Assembly: GCA_030340625.1 (NCBI GenBank)
Contig: JAOPHQ010000609.1
Span: 87,229-151,228 of the forward strand
Direction of reading: 5' to 3'
Length of the DNA: 64,000 nt
Source: Merluccius polli
Lineage: Eukaryota; Chordata; Actinopteri; Gadiformes; Merlucciidae
In this document: positions 48,800-60,439 of the stretch, piece by piece
Layout of the letters: every line of letters starts with the position of its first letter
Numbering within the stretch: position 1 is the stretch's first letter
Program-made: the position numbers and the translations under genes
Notes under the pieces: model-generated
Told to the model about the DNA's origin: nothing
Seen by the model: only the letters and a program-made list of their open reading frames with translations
The model's database searches: none

Positions 48800-49588
48800 G
48801 TGAGACCCACCCCAACCTCTCTCTCTCTCCAGCCCCCTCTTCCCTCACCACCACTTCAAAACCCCACTTATCACATCAACCTCTGCCTGACCCCCATTTT
48901 ACCCCCTCCCCTCCGCTACATCTTCCCTTCACCCCTACACTCTCCTTGAGAACCCTTTTAAGTTTGATTTTCCCCATCGCAGATCACTCTGTCACGCTGT
49001 CAAACCCGGCAGCACTTAAGGGTGTAATGAACAATCTTTAATGGGTGGGTTGTTGCTGGTTTGTTGTTTCTGCATCAAAACGTTCTGTGATGGCACTGGC
49101 TTTAGGGTCGCGGCAATATCATCCTCAGGCTTTTAAAACAGCCTCCAGCCATAGTACATGCTGTCCTCTGCAGAGCCTATCCAACACCTCCTCCTAGGCT
49201 GACAGCTATGGGATCATGCTGGTGGGAGGAGGGGGATATTTGTAAAAAAGCGAAGTCAGTGACATTGACTTGAAATGGTGTTACTATTGCTGCCCTCCCC
49301 AGAGCCAACGCCTCTAGACAGGTATACACCAATGTGTGATGCGAGGGGGAAGTCTAATCTTTTTTCCAGTTCATTGGAACTGACTTTTTGGGTAACGTTT
49401 ATAGTAGAGTTGCAGGAGTGATGGATGTTTAAATATAACCATACCACGAAAAAGTTTTTGGAAGAAGAACAAAATTATAGCGTTTTTAGGCGATTTGAAA
49501 TCCGTTTGTTTGAGCAGTTCACTGTGCAACGGTGTCTCACCTCAGACTACACCGTAAGCTCTTTAATAATACATTGTCTTTCGTCCAG
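48800..49588. other. fbxw7: Intron between common exons 3 and 4
   Basis: 789 bp, with C/T-rich sequence after the donor (about 48811-48945). No other feature seen. Confidence 0.7.
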
Positions 49589-49712
49589 CTGGCCTTGTAT
49601 GTGCTGTCATTCCTGGAGCCAAAGGACCTCCTCCAAGCGGCCCAGACGTGTCGCTACTGGCGCATCCTCGCGGAGGACAACCTGCTGTGGAGGGAGAAGT
49701 GTCGAGAAGAGG
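49589..49712 (+). CDS. fbxw7: fbxw7 common exon 4 (F-box core)
   Basis: Encodes LALYVLSFLEPKDLLQAAQ, TCRYWRILAEDNLLWREK and CREEG, the rest of the F-box, again essentially the human sequence (human KCKEEG becomes KCREEG). The LP...L..YVL..L pattern and the tryptophans in RYWR and LLWREKC are the F-box hallmarks. The acceptor is tcgtccag. The donor is gtcagt at 49713, less typical at +3, and the exon ends in phase 1. Reading through it would give a stop two codons later, so correct splicing matters. Confidence 0.93.
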
Positions 49713-49840
49713 GTCAGTGATACAAGTCCTTGCCATTGCAGACTTCTAGATTAAGTTAAAAGGGACAACATCCTTCCACCCAGGGATAGAAAAAGCGCTC
49801 CCACTGCGTTCTTATTTGATCTCCTCCTTGATTTCCACAG
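49713..49840 (+). other. fbxw7: Short intron (128 bp) between common exons 4 and 5
   Basis: The shortest intron of the gene, bounded by gtcagt and atttccacag. No other feature. Confidence 0.85.
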
Positions 49841-49977
49841 GGATCGACGAGCCCTTGCTGCCAAGAAGCGGAAGGCTGACCAAGCCTGGCTTCACCCACA
49901 GTCCGTGGAAGAGTGCCTACATCAGGCAACACAGGATAGACACCAACTGGAGGAGAGGGGACCTCAAATCACCCAAG
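49841..49977 (+). CDS. fbxw7: fbxw7 common exon 5 (linker to propeller), with local double frame anomaly
   Basis: Enters in phase 1 and encodes GIDEPLLPRSGRLTKPGF, then THSPWKSAYIRQHRIDTNW and RRGDLKSPK. All but the segment LPRSGRLT agrees with human, where I recall HIKRRKVI at the same place (about residues 334-341). The bases 49863-49874 read AAG AAG CGG AAG (KKRK) in another frame: 5 bases instead of 6 precede them and 7 instead of 6 follow. This is exactly what a -1 and a +1 change would produce, leaving total length unchanged. See findings. Donor gtaggc at 49978, phase 0. Confidence 0.9.
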
Positions 49978-50021
49978 GTAGGCTCTTCTTTTCATTTGTA
50001 TTACTTTGAATTTGGTTCCTT

Positions 50022-50056
<35 letters not shown>

Positions 50057-50722
50057 TGCGTGCTGAATCCCATCTCTGTACATGTCATAGTAGAATTGAA
50101 TTGGGAAAAAACCTTGCTGTTCAATAAGCCTCGGAAGTATTACGTTTATATAAAATATAAGCTATACGTCTCTGTTCGGTTTTATATTGTATTCATGCTT
50201 GCGTGCAGGATGATTCCATTTGTCTTCTTTAAGTACCTACAGAATAAATCCATCTCGGGTCCGGTTTAAAGGAATACCAGAAAGCCATGCAGCTATATAG
50301 TTCATACAGTCCTCCAGTATAGCATGAGAGGGCAAACTTTTGAATCAGTTAATGATGCATTTGTGTATTTATGACAGATGGTGATATAGGTGTTCTTACT
50401 GTACTTTTTTAACACAACACTGCATGTACAGCGTGCTTTGTCACTTGCTGAGTTAGCAGTTCCCTGGCCCACTTTCTGCTCAGAAAATGTTCATGCACAC
50501 ACACACACACACCTCTACAAAAAAAAGACGGTTTATGTGTATGCAGCAATGTTACTTGCATTACAAGTGTACACCATCCGCACCCAACACCGTCTGCCTC
50601 TCTTGTCCTCAACCGTGTCATTGTCCTCATCCTGCTCTGTTGTGGACACTGGGTCATCCGTCATTTGGTTAACCTCCATTTATTATACCGTCTTCTGTCT
50701 CCTCTGTTCATTCCTCTCCAAG
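49978..50722. other. fbxw7: Intron between common exons 5 and 6, with a 32 C run
   Basis: A run of 32 C at 50024-50055 lies 46 bases after the donor. A short CA tract occurs near 50494-50512. Otherwise AT-rich with no feature seen. Confidence 0.7.
50024..50055. repeat. C homopolymer, 32 bases
   Basis: Uninterrupted C run close to the 5' splice site of the intron after the linker exon. Confidence 0.9.
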
Positions 50723-50837
50723 GTGCTGAAGGGTCACGACGACCACGTCATCACCTGCCTCCAGTTCTGTGGCAACCGTATCGTCAGTGGCTCTGATGAC
50801 AACACACTCAAGGTCTGGTCGGCAGTCCACGGGGAAG
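50723..50837 (+). CDS. fbxw7: fbxw7 common exon 6 (WD40 blade 1), carries an extra base
   Basis: Encodes VLKGHDDHVITCLQFCGN, RIVSGSDDNTLKVWSAV and then HGE instead of the expected TGK. The bases gtc cac ggg gaa g/gtaaga contain one more C than gtc acg ggg aag/gtaaga, which would encode VTGK and end in phase 0. The next exon begins TGC TTG CGA, CLR in phase 0, so as written the exon ends in phase 1 and the downstream frame is broken. The extra C lies in gtcca at 50825-50829. The donor gtaaga at 50838 is otherwise strong. The rest matches human WD repeat 1. Most likely an assembly base error, less likely a true null allele. Confidence 0.9.
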
Positions 50838-51400
50838 GTAAGAGTCTTTCACTGCCGCCGCCATCTTCCTTCTCCTTCACCACCACTCCACATGTTCACC
50901 CTCTTTCTGCTGGAGTCCCAATTGGCTGAGGTTTTCATTGGGCTTTCTTTTTCCAGGCTCCTGTGGACCCTTTTCTTTTCTAATAGGCCCGTTAAACAGC
51001 GTGATGTTTCAGTTACTCGGGAATTTAAGATTTCTAAGTTGCATAACATCAATGCACACGGTACAACAAAGCGGCATCTCGTCTTGTCCAGCATGCCGCA
51101 TATTCATGTGATGCATTTAAAATGGCTGCCCTCTGGCGCCTAACTTCTCATTCATGCTACACGCCCTGTCCTGATGGTTATTGATTACTGGCATTAGCAC
51201 ATCCACACAAACCTCTTCCTTGCAGGACTCCATTTTGTCCTGTTTCTTCTGTTGCATTTAGCCATTTTGCAGTGAAATTACTTGTGGCATGGCAAGGAAT
51301 CCCACGCTCTGGGTCAGTATTATATTGAAACCAGTGCAGCAAAAGAAACATTGTGCCTCGCCTGGATTTTAGTGAAGGCTGTTTGCGGTGTTCAACAGAA

Positions 51401-51408
51401 GTTCACAG
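51401..51408 (+). repeat. Probable target-site duplication, left
   Basis: gttcacag, followed directly by the element end tagaggtc. The right flank is gttccag, the same word less one base. Confidence 0.5.
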
Positions 51409-52223
51409 TAGAGGTCTTAACAGTTCTTCCCGAACCCTAGGATCCAAGACCCAACCCGGGACCCATACAGGTTATGGGCCACGTTTTATTATGGTCAATT
51501 GGGGTCGGGTCCCATTCTATTACCGCTGGTCCCGTGTCTGTTTATCATTATGTGTAATACCCGAGTGGATCCGAGAAGACCCGTGATCGGATCTGAGCAC
51601 GAGAGAAACGCGTGGAAGTGCTGTGTAATGTGATGTGATGATAAGGCTGGCCGATCAGATTACAAGAGCGGGAAATATGGTGAAAAAACCACAAGAGCAC
51701 GAAATAAGGGGAGAAAGCATTGAGCAGCACCAGTGAGTTCAGTCAGAGCAGAGGAAAGGCGTACAGTAAAGATGGATACTTTCTTCACTGAGGTGAAAAA
51801 TAAGTTCAAACAAAATTATTACAAAGAGGTCAAACCTAGCGTCACTTCTTTTGTCTGGGCCTCCTTCATGCAAATACGAGTAAAAAGTAAGTGCTGTTAA
51901 GTGTATTACGTGTGCCGGACTATTTCGGTTCCACAGTCAAACCGTAACAGTCTTTTACTAGGCTACCATATGTTGTATTCGATATGATAAACGTTTTTAG
52001 CAGTAGAATGGCATTTTTAGTAGCAATTTTAATTACCGGGTCTCTCTCCTCTTGGACATGCACCGGGTGTAATATCTTGGACAAAAACTGGTCGGTGTAT
52101 ATGTGTATATATATATATATATATTTATTTTTTTGAAATGATGGGATCCAATCGGATCTCACAACAAATTTCCCTGGTCCATTAGGGTTTGGTGCTGTAA
52201 TTTTGAACCCGTGAAAACCTCTA
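51409..52223 (+). mobile_element. Decayed hAT-type DNA transposon
   Basis: The left end reads tagaggtcttaacagttc. The right end on the other strand reads tagaggttttcacgggttca, giving imperfect inverted termini. Flanks gttcacag and gttccag fit a worn 8 bp duplication. Inside are many acccg/gggtc words typical of such fish elements, and a short coding remnant (51772-51930). At 815 bp it is far shorter than an autonomous hAT, so it is internally deleted. Confidence 0.65.
51772..51930 (+). pseudogene. Remnant of hAT transposase amino terminus (BED-finger)
   Basis: From an ATG at about 51772 the frame reads MDTFFTEVKNKFKQNYYKEV then KPSVTSFVWASF. The SxVWxxF pattern is the start of a BED zinc finger as found in hAT transposases. 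The frame stops soon after, but in a neighbouring frame KCITC (a CxxC pair) follows at about the right spacing, implying a frameshift. The catalytic and dimerisation parts are missing. No function is expected. Confidence 0.5.
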
Positions 52224-55200
52224 GTTCCAGATCTTCAATAAATCCCATATTCCCTATAGCCTTGTTCTGGATTGCATTTTTGCAGGAACTTTGGCGGAAT
52301 GCGTCTCTTAAGGCACCAGCTCTTCTTTGCATTTCCATGTGCAAAGGAATTGGATGGGATTGGGAGCAATATCTTGGCTTGTATCGCTGCATCTGTTTTG
52401 GCAGGAATAAAGAGGAGATAAAAGCCCTCTGAGAAACGGATGTCCAGCATGATAATTCTGGCTCGTTTAGATTTAAACACGGTGGACCAGAGAGGGAAAG
52501 GGGGATAAACATCCCTGTTTTGTTCCTGCGTAGGCTCTTCCTCATGAGAGAATAAAAGGTTTGTATCAGGGCCAAGCTGCAATTACATGGATATCGGTCA
52601 CAGCATTTGCTGATCTGTACAGATCTGGCCAAGGTCATCTGATTGCCACACGACACTGATTGGCTCCCCCATCCGCAGTGAAGGCTAAGACCAGGGTGAC
52701 GGGTTTATGGACTTAAAGCGGCAGTAGCACCACCCCATTGACTGAGGAAACATCTGGGGTTGAGTCCTGTTGCCCCCAAAGCTTCCCTGGTAATACCCTG
52801 CATTCAGCCAGGGATCACGCTGCCATGTTGGTTTTGTGTAGTTTGTACAGGATCCAATATGGCGCGTCCTATTCATGTCATCCCAAATGAAACTCTACAA
52901 AAGCAACCAGGAGGAAAGAGTGGGAGGGCTGGAGAAATGCATGTGGGTCATATTTGTTTATTCAGTTTAGATTCCTAAGGAGCACAGAAGCGGAAATCTT
53001 ATGTATTTGTCTCTATATATTCCAAGCACATCCCTCTCCTTTTCATTGTGTTTGCGCTTGACAGCAGAGAGTCCTCACCGGAGAGGAATGTCCAATTAAG
53101 CTCTGTGGACTATTTGATTTGAAGTGGCTGTCGTTGCCGGTCGCAACCGCAAAGCAACACACAATGGCAATACCACCACCAAGCTTATTTATTTCACGTC
53201 TCTGCCATCAATACTCGTCAGACTTTTTATAAAAGCATTTCAAGACCTGTGGGTAATTACCAAAGCAAAGGCTTTTACCATGTCCACATGTCAGCCCTGG
53301 ACATGGCAGAGCCTTATTTTCTGTTGACATTCAAACGTTAGGTGGTGACATTTGTCTGTAGCAAGACACTGATCCTCGTGTCAATGTACGTCCAATACCA
53401 GGCCAAGATAAGAGCAGCTGTGACTGTACCAGTACAGGAAAAGAATCGCAAATGCAAAGATCGAATACCAACAGCCCTAACAAATGTCCTGGATATCTGA
53501 AGGAAAACACCTTGATTTTCTCTGCGTTGTGGCACAGACGTGTTGAGGTTTCTTACTTCAAGAAACAATGATGAAATCAATATTTACGTTATAATGATCC
53601 CAAACTACTGTTCTTACAGTTGGATTTAAATTGTATGGGTAATGTGTATCACAAAATATCCAACGCTTGTTTTAAGTCGGATTCTGCCGTGTGGAAAATT
53701 GTACCACTGCCACTCTGTTTTCCAGACCAAATCCGTCCTTAATAACCAATACTATTACCAAACCTGTGAAGACATAGGGTTCAACTTTAAGGATGTTTGT
53801 TTGACCTTGGTCTCGGTTTGTTGCCTATTGGCGTTGTGCTTGGTTTCCCAGCTTAAGTGGCGTAAACTCCCCCCGGCCCTAATGGCAGCTCAGTGTGGAC
53901 TGACAACCACACCTCGGAAGCCTATACCTTAACTAAGGGGCTTACCCGCTGCTGGATCAATAACGAATAGCAAGCCATTGACCAACAGAGGATGAACAAC
54001 TAATTTCAAACTCCAGTGTTTTTCGTTTTCATTGTTGGAAATACACTAGCCTGCAAGTTAAGTGTATTTCACTTTTCTTGTAACCTTCAGTTTTTAGTTT
54101 TATTTGTTTTAGCACTAATGTATTGTCAATCGTACATGGTGGTGCAATCAATGAAGCTAGGAGAAATGTAGAATTGTTAATTAAATGTGCTTGTGGAGTA
54201 TATGCAGTGACAGATAATCGATATGGGGAAGGGTTGAAGCTCTATGTAAACCATGTAGTGTCTCACTTTGGCACCAGTTACTGTTTCCACAGTTCCACAA
54301 GTAGAGCTCTTACAATGGTACCATTGCTTAACGGCATACTCTTCGTAAACAAAGCATCTCTAAATATATTATTCAATAAAAAATATCGACCCAAACTGAA
54401 TCATGAATTTGTTACTCGTTACTTACCCTGTCTAGTTGACTCTGATCAAATGAGATCCTACAACAAGGCATTATTTTCCATTATATCTATCAACCTACGT
54501 GTTTTGTAAACGCCTGAAGCTCACATTGTTTAATTATTAAATCCCAAATTTTCTAATTAACCTCAAACTTGGCAATCAATTCAAATGTAGCTTCTGATTA
54601 TAATTCACTTTTCATGAAAGTGCAGTCAACACTTAAGACAAAGCGATGTTATTGTCCCATTTCTGCTCCAAGGTCTTTTGCTTTTTAATATTCTTTTAAT
54701 ATCTTATCATACAGGGGATGATATGGGGAATTACGGCCTCGCCTGTGAGGCAATCATAAAATGAATACATGAACAGATTAGGCACAAATGCCGGGCTCTC
54801 CTCTTTTAAGAGCTTTAAGACGTAACGCGGACACACAAGTTCGATAACAGAATTACGCTCTCCGGGGAGGAAAAAAAAACGTATATAAAGGCCAATTACA
54901 TAAGAGATTAAGGCATTCGGGCTAATGCATTGACTAAAGGTGACATACGACCCAACGTAATTACAGCTGTAAATCTTTTTGAGATTGCCATGGGTTTTTG
55001 GACTTGCTCCACAGGTAACAGTAAGCGACCATAGCAGCTGATGCTTAATGCAGACTACCGTGACGCCTCTTTGTCTCCGCTTGTCCTCTACCTTTGAAGA
55101 TGTTAAGCTTCATATCACTTGCTCTTTTTTTCCTCTCTTCTTTCTTTCTTTTTCTCTATTCCTCACACACACACACACACACACGCACACTCAAACGCTG

Positions 55201-57574
55201 CTTCAAAGGCTGCCTGCTGCTTAGCAGAGCAGCACATGTCCTTGGTGGTGTCAGTCAGCAGCAGTCTCAGCTGTCAGGCTGATTTAAAATGGCAGCGCTG
55301 CAGATTCCCGCTATCAGATCCAAGAGAGGATGTGCTCCGCCAGATGTTCTCACTGTATGGATGTTGGCACACCTTCAGCCCCAATGAGGAAAGGGCTTTT
55401 CTCACGACGGCTTTTCTCCCGGCTTCAAAAGACTACAGAGTTGTTGTGGAGATTTCCCTGTTGGACCCTGTGTATAACTTTTTTTCCCCCACTAGAACTC
55501 TGTTGGTATCTCGGTATGACTCTTCTTTTCCATTGTCATCCCAGTGCAGTCATCTCTGCACACAGTGTGACACGGCTCCTTCAGCTCTCAGTTCTCTGCA
55601 CTCGTGGTTGTGGTGATACACGATTTACCATTTGACAGCACTCCAATAATGCCAGCAGGGCATTTTAGAAGAAGTAAGGGGGTGGGCTTATACGTTAGCC
55701 AGCCTTTCTGCTGGGTTGTGGGCCAGCAGGTTTACCGTAAGTAATTTTCTAGCGCTCTGTCGCATGCCGAGCATTACCTTATGTGAAATGCAGAGTCCCT
55801 CAAGCATGCTGGGGGGACAGTCGGACGGCAGTCTGCATAATACAAGCCCTGGGAGTCCTGCTGTCTGGCTGCCTTAACCAACCTATTATATCCAAGGAGC
55901 CAACTTATAATCATCCATTCCTATAATGGTGCAGTGTGACAAAAATAATGTAATGGCTAGCTATTACTGGCTTAAGCTTTTCATTTAGGCATGTTCTTGC
56001 AAAGTCATCCCCAGGCCCCCTCGGGTGTCATTTCCAGGAGATTGACTTGACTTTCAATCTGACCAAATTAAGAAATGGTTTGGTGTCAGGGAATATCATC
56101 GTCCTATACTGTTTGCGTGGACCTTGTCAAATTGGGGTAAACGACAACAAAAAGTTATCATGTGTACAGTGTACAGTTCAGGTCCATGGAGGAATGTGAA
56201 AGAAGAAGCCAAGAAGCCTCCGTGGTCGTGTTTGGTTTCCCACGCAGATAAACAGCCGCCTCAGCCATTCATTTGTGATATCCTTCCCCTCCCACACGGT
56301 GTGTGAGCAGGCTCTAATCACATACGTGATTCCCATTCCTGGAACATGAACCTCTGGCTTTGCTTTGCTGAAAAAAATGATTGGGTCCCCAAGGATCGGC
56401 ATTTACAATACGCCTTCTGTTTTCCAATCCTCTCGTATGCATGAAGTATAACAGCTGAAATGTAATTGTGAATAAAATCCCTGTTTGGTTATAACACAAA
56501 GCTGCTTAAGCATCCAACGGTGTCCCGGGTATCATACGTATTGCGTGTAATTAACGCGGTATTAACAGTGTGTGCATGTGTGCGCCTTTTGCCGCTCATT
56601 CCTTGCAGGCTTAGCAGATGTCTGGATCCGCATGCTAAACCTTCATTACTGTAACTGATTGGTGTACAAAGACCAGGGTGGCAGATGGACACTAGGTAGA
56701 GCTCTTTAACATTGCAGTTTAGGCCGGGGGTAAGGTCACGTCACATTCAGCCAGCTCATGGTAAACGATCTTAATGAATGAGTTAGTGAATGGGTTCTCT
56801 CCATCACGAGAGGGAGCGAGGGTGTGGAAGCCAAGACAGGCGATGCATCTTCCTTACATTGCTACTGCAGTAAAACACCTCTCAACGCTCTGCTTCTCGC
56901 CACGGAACTGTTTACCAGCTGCATGTGATCTGTTCAACTGCAGTCTGGACTGAACTTAGCAGCCAATCAGTAGCCATTGCCATCCACTCAGGACATGTTA
57001 ATTGAAGATGTTAAGGATGATTAGATTGGGAGCGTGAAGAGGCCAAAGGGCGTAGCCAGGCACCCAATTGATCAGAAAAGATTGCCGTAACCGCTGTGAT
57101 CAATAGCTCATCTGCTTTGCCTAATGAGGGGTAATGCATCCGTTGGGCTGGTAATGACACTTCTCGAGCCCTTTGATATGACCGCCCTCACTTGCACTGG
57201 TACACAATGAGCATTAAACAGTCATTTGATCTGAGGGGGAAAGGGCAGAGCAAATGGGGGTGGGGAGGGGACCCACACATTGGGGCACAGCAAGCCATGT
57301 TCTGGTTCTACAAACCAGTTCCAATATCCCAATATTAAATAAATCATGATACTCATCTACCAACCTCGTCTTTCTGATTTAGCAAATCTGCACTCCGTCC
57401 AGCCGTTTTCCTGTCCAAGACATGTATGCTTTGATTGTACTCACTCAGAAGTTGAATCTGTTAAAAGCGACTGCTCAATGCAATATCGAGGTAATATTTG
57501 CATTCCGATACTGTCCCCGCTTTGTCTGTGTATTTACATTGTTTGTGTGCTTGTGTTTCCCCCCGTCTCTCCAG

Positions 57575-57756
57575 TGCTTGCGAACGCTGGTGGGGCACAC
57601 GGGTGGCGTGTGGTCGTCCCAGATGAGGGACAACATTATCATCAGTGGCTCCACCGACCGCACGCTCAAGGTGTGGGACGCGGATACGGGAGAATGTATC
57701 CACACCCTCTACGGGCATACCTCAACAGTACGCTGCATGCACCTGCACGAGAAAAG
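57575..57756 (+). CDS. fbxw7: fbxw7 common exon 7 (WD40 blades 2-3)
   Basis: Encodes CLRTLVGHTGGVWSSQMRD, NIIISGSTDRTLKVWDAD, TGECIHTLYGHTSTVRCM and HLHEKR. The arginine of GSTDR corresponds to human R441 and that of STVRC to R465, two of the residues that hold phosphorylated degrons and are frequent cancer mutation sites in human. Acceptor tctccag ends at 57574; donor gtacgg at 57757; ends in phase 2. This exon is read correctly only if the preceding exon ends in phase 0. In the shifted frame it also lacks a stop, so a naive gene model would run through it with nonsense protein. Confidence 0.95.
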
Positions 57757-59042
57757 GTACGGCAACCGCACGCATCCCCTAAGCTCACTGGGAGTCGTTT
57801 TCATGGAGACCGTAAATCAAAAAAGCGGGGAAAAGCTACACACGCTCTTCTCTCCGGAGCTCCTCTTTTTCTGTATATTTAAGTATACAATACTTTGCAT
57901 TGTATACAATACTTTGTATTGTATACTTTGTATTGAGAGTAGCACCACAAAAATGTACCTCCACACGGCCAGTATTTTGTCTTCCATTTGTATTCATTTG
58001 TTTATTTGTCAGGGACAATGCAAAAAACCACGGGTTTAAAAACACGCCACAGATGTACTACATGTAGGGTTTCTAGCCAGGGCTAATTTCCAAACCCCTG
58101 TCCCTGGTTAGGCTTTTCTACTTCCCTTTTCCAATACAAAATCAACCCTACCCCCACCCCTCCTTATTCACCCAAGTGACGCAACACACACACACACACA
58201 CACAGCAGTGATAACATTTCCCACCCTGCACGACCGCCACACAGACGCTGATGGGGAGCTGCTGTCGTGGGTAAGCTGCTCACTCCATTGACTCACTCTA
58301 CAGCACTCCAGAGACGCGTAGTGCTGCCTTTCCCGCCTCGGGCCCTCCAAGGTCTCTATGTAGCGTTTGATTGCTCACAGAGCAGAAGAACATGGCCGCT
58401 GACGGCGTCTAAAATGTGTGTGGGGTGGGGCGTGGGGGGGGGGGCGGGTGTGTGTGCTCCTTCGACGTTGGGCTGCGAGGCACTTTGTTACGAAAAGAGC
58501 AACATGCCCCATTCTGTCACCGTGCCCCGCCCCCCCCAGACACACACACACACACACACACACACATTACGCACACACAAACACACACATAGCACACACA
58601 CACACACACACTCTTCCCCCCAGGGCCCCACGGTGTCGAGTGAGGGCTGCGGTATGTTTTTTGTGTCCTCGAGTATGGACATGAATAATGCAGCGCTGGG
58701 ATGTGGGTATGTGGAGGCAGGGCCGTATTAAATGTTAGCACCTGCCTTTTTATTATCTGCTGCGGTTGGGAAGTCAAAGGCAGATGACGCGTCTCTCGAG
58801 GAAGTGTTGCTCAACACCAAGGAGCCTGGAGAACGCCCAAAAACCGGCACTGTATCAACATTTCACAATTATCTTCTGTAGCAGGTTCACGCCCAGACTC
58901 ATTACTGAAAGACTGTGTGCTTATCCAAATTAAGCCCTGCACAAGCCTCAACCGGCATTATCTAACTCGCTGTCTTCTGTGTGCGTGAATGTGTGTGTGT
59001 GTGTGCGCGTGAAAACCTCCTCCCTCCCTTTCTCTCTCTCAG
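57757..59042. other. fbxw7: Intron between common exons 7 and 8, microsatellite-rich
   Basis: Contains an imperfect palindromic repeat of ttgtatacaatactttg words (57886-57932), CA tracts (58183-58203, 58541-58566, 58580-58610), a G-rich block (about 58423-58450) and a TG tract (58989-59008) ending 34 bases before the next exon. Confidence 0.75.
57886..57932 (+). repeat. Short tandem, partly palindromic repeat
   Basis: The word ttgtatacaatactttg and variants recur three times; ttgtatacaa is itself a palindrome, so the stretch can form hairpins. Confidence 0.65.
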
Positions 59043-59268
59043 GGTGGTGAGCGGCTCTCGCGACGCCACGCTGCGTGTGTGGGACATCGAGACGGGCCAG
59101 TGTCTGCACGTGCTCATGGGCCACGTGGCGGCGGTGCGCTGCGTCCAGTACGACGGCCGCCGGGTGGTCAGCGGCGCCTACGACTTCATGGTCAAGGTGT
59201 GGGACCCCGAGACGGAGACCTGCCTGCACACGCTGCAGGGACACACCAACAGAGTGTACTCGCTGCAG
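59043..59268 (+). CDS. fbxw7: fbxw7 common exon 8 (end of blade 3, blade 4, start of blade 5)
   Basis: Completes the Arg codon from the previous exon and encodes VVSGSRDATLRVWDIETG, QCLHVLMGHVAAVRCVQY, DGRRVVSGAYDFMVKVW, DPETETCLHTLQGHTN and RVYSLQ, matching human as I recall it. The arginine of GSRDA is human R479 and that of AAVRC is R505, both degron-binding. The exon is GC-rich (many GGC, GTG and CGC codons), unlike its introns. Acceptor ctctctcag; donor gtgagt at 59269; ends in phase 0. Confidence 0.96.
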
Positions 59269-60439
59269 GTGAGTCAGCCCTACTGGTCACTACTGCTGGT
59301 TACTAAAATGGCCGAGAGTCATGGTTGAATGATGCATGCCCTCCTTGCCTACCTACCTGATTTAAATGTCAGCAATTGATTACGTTTTTATTCTCAGTTG
59401 TATTTTATTGACATTTTTATTACGTCTACATTGAGAGGATTTTAAAAGAGTCTTGTTTTTGGTGAAGGCTTTAGCTGTTGGCTCCCGCTCCCTTCACCTG
59501 TATAAATGAGTGTTATATTCTGCTGTGTAATTGCTACAGGAGCAGCCATTTTGAACCGCTTGCCTTCCCTATCCTCGCTCCCTGTCATTAGGTCGGTCTC
59601 ATTATTAGTTCAGCGAGTGCATGCGGCACATCAGTCAGTACTAGCTACCGCTGTAGAGGGGGGAAAAAACAAACACAATTATTTTCTAAATGATTTTGAG
59701 CATCAATGGACTGGTGAAGTATTCCTCGCCTAATCTGCTCTCGGTGAGGAAGTTGATGAATGTGGATGCTAAAAGTCTTATCTCAAAAAGACTGTTGGGT
59801 ACATCATAATGTTGTTTAAAGGGGCAGTGAACCCAAAATGGTTTGTTTTTTAATTTATACGTGGTAATATGTCTTATATGTCCGGTCACTTCTAGTATAA
59901 CACCGCGGTGTGTGGCGCATTTCTATCACGTTCCCCCTCCTTCCTAGGGCTCTTAGCCCTTTCTTTATTTTTTATTCATAGTGTTCGAATTCGAGCAGGC
60001 GGTTCACTTACACTTTAAATGTCTTACAAATCGAGGTCCAAAATCGTCTTTATTTCTTTACAGTGTAATACTATGTCCCTGTGAAGTGCAAACCCCCAAT
60101 GATTTACTTGCTGTACCTTGAAGTGTACCCTCCGAGAGCAAAGGAACTTTTGTTCAACCGTATTTTGTTGGCAATGCGGCATTTTACAGGTCAATTCATA
60201 ACCCTGTGCCCTTTCTCTTCTGTGCACCTTTTGAAGGTTTATATAATTTATCATAATGTACTTCATCTACCAACCTGTGGTTCGGTGGGTAGAATTAGAG
60301 GAGCGAAACATACACACACACACACACCAACACAATGTTAGAGTTCGATGACCTCTATGTCCTCTAAAGTGTGCCCTGATCCAGTCTGGATGATGACTGT
60401 GCATTTTCCACCCATCCCATCAACTGTGTACCGCCCACG

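Larger units (their letters stand above)
50838..57574. other. fbxw7: Long intron between common exons 6 and 7
   Basis: About 6.7 kb. It holds the hAT element remnant (51409-52223), a short TA tract (about 52106-52125), a (CA)n tract (55163-55188) and stretches rich in TAAT/ATTA words (54880-54975 and 57000-57150) that read like conserved non-coding DNA. The 128-codon frame at 54123-54509 has no recognisable domain. Confidence 0.6.

Noticed and set aside
54123..54509. 128-codon frame in the WD40 intron
   Set aside because: No recognisable family, starts with a non-ATG codon and lies in AT-rich intron; probably chance.
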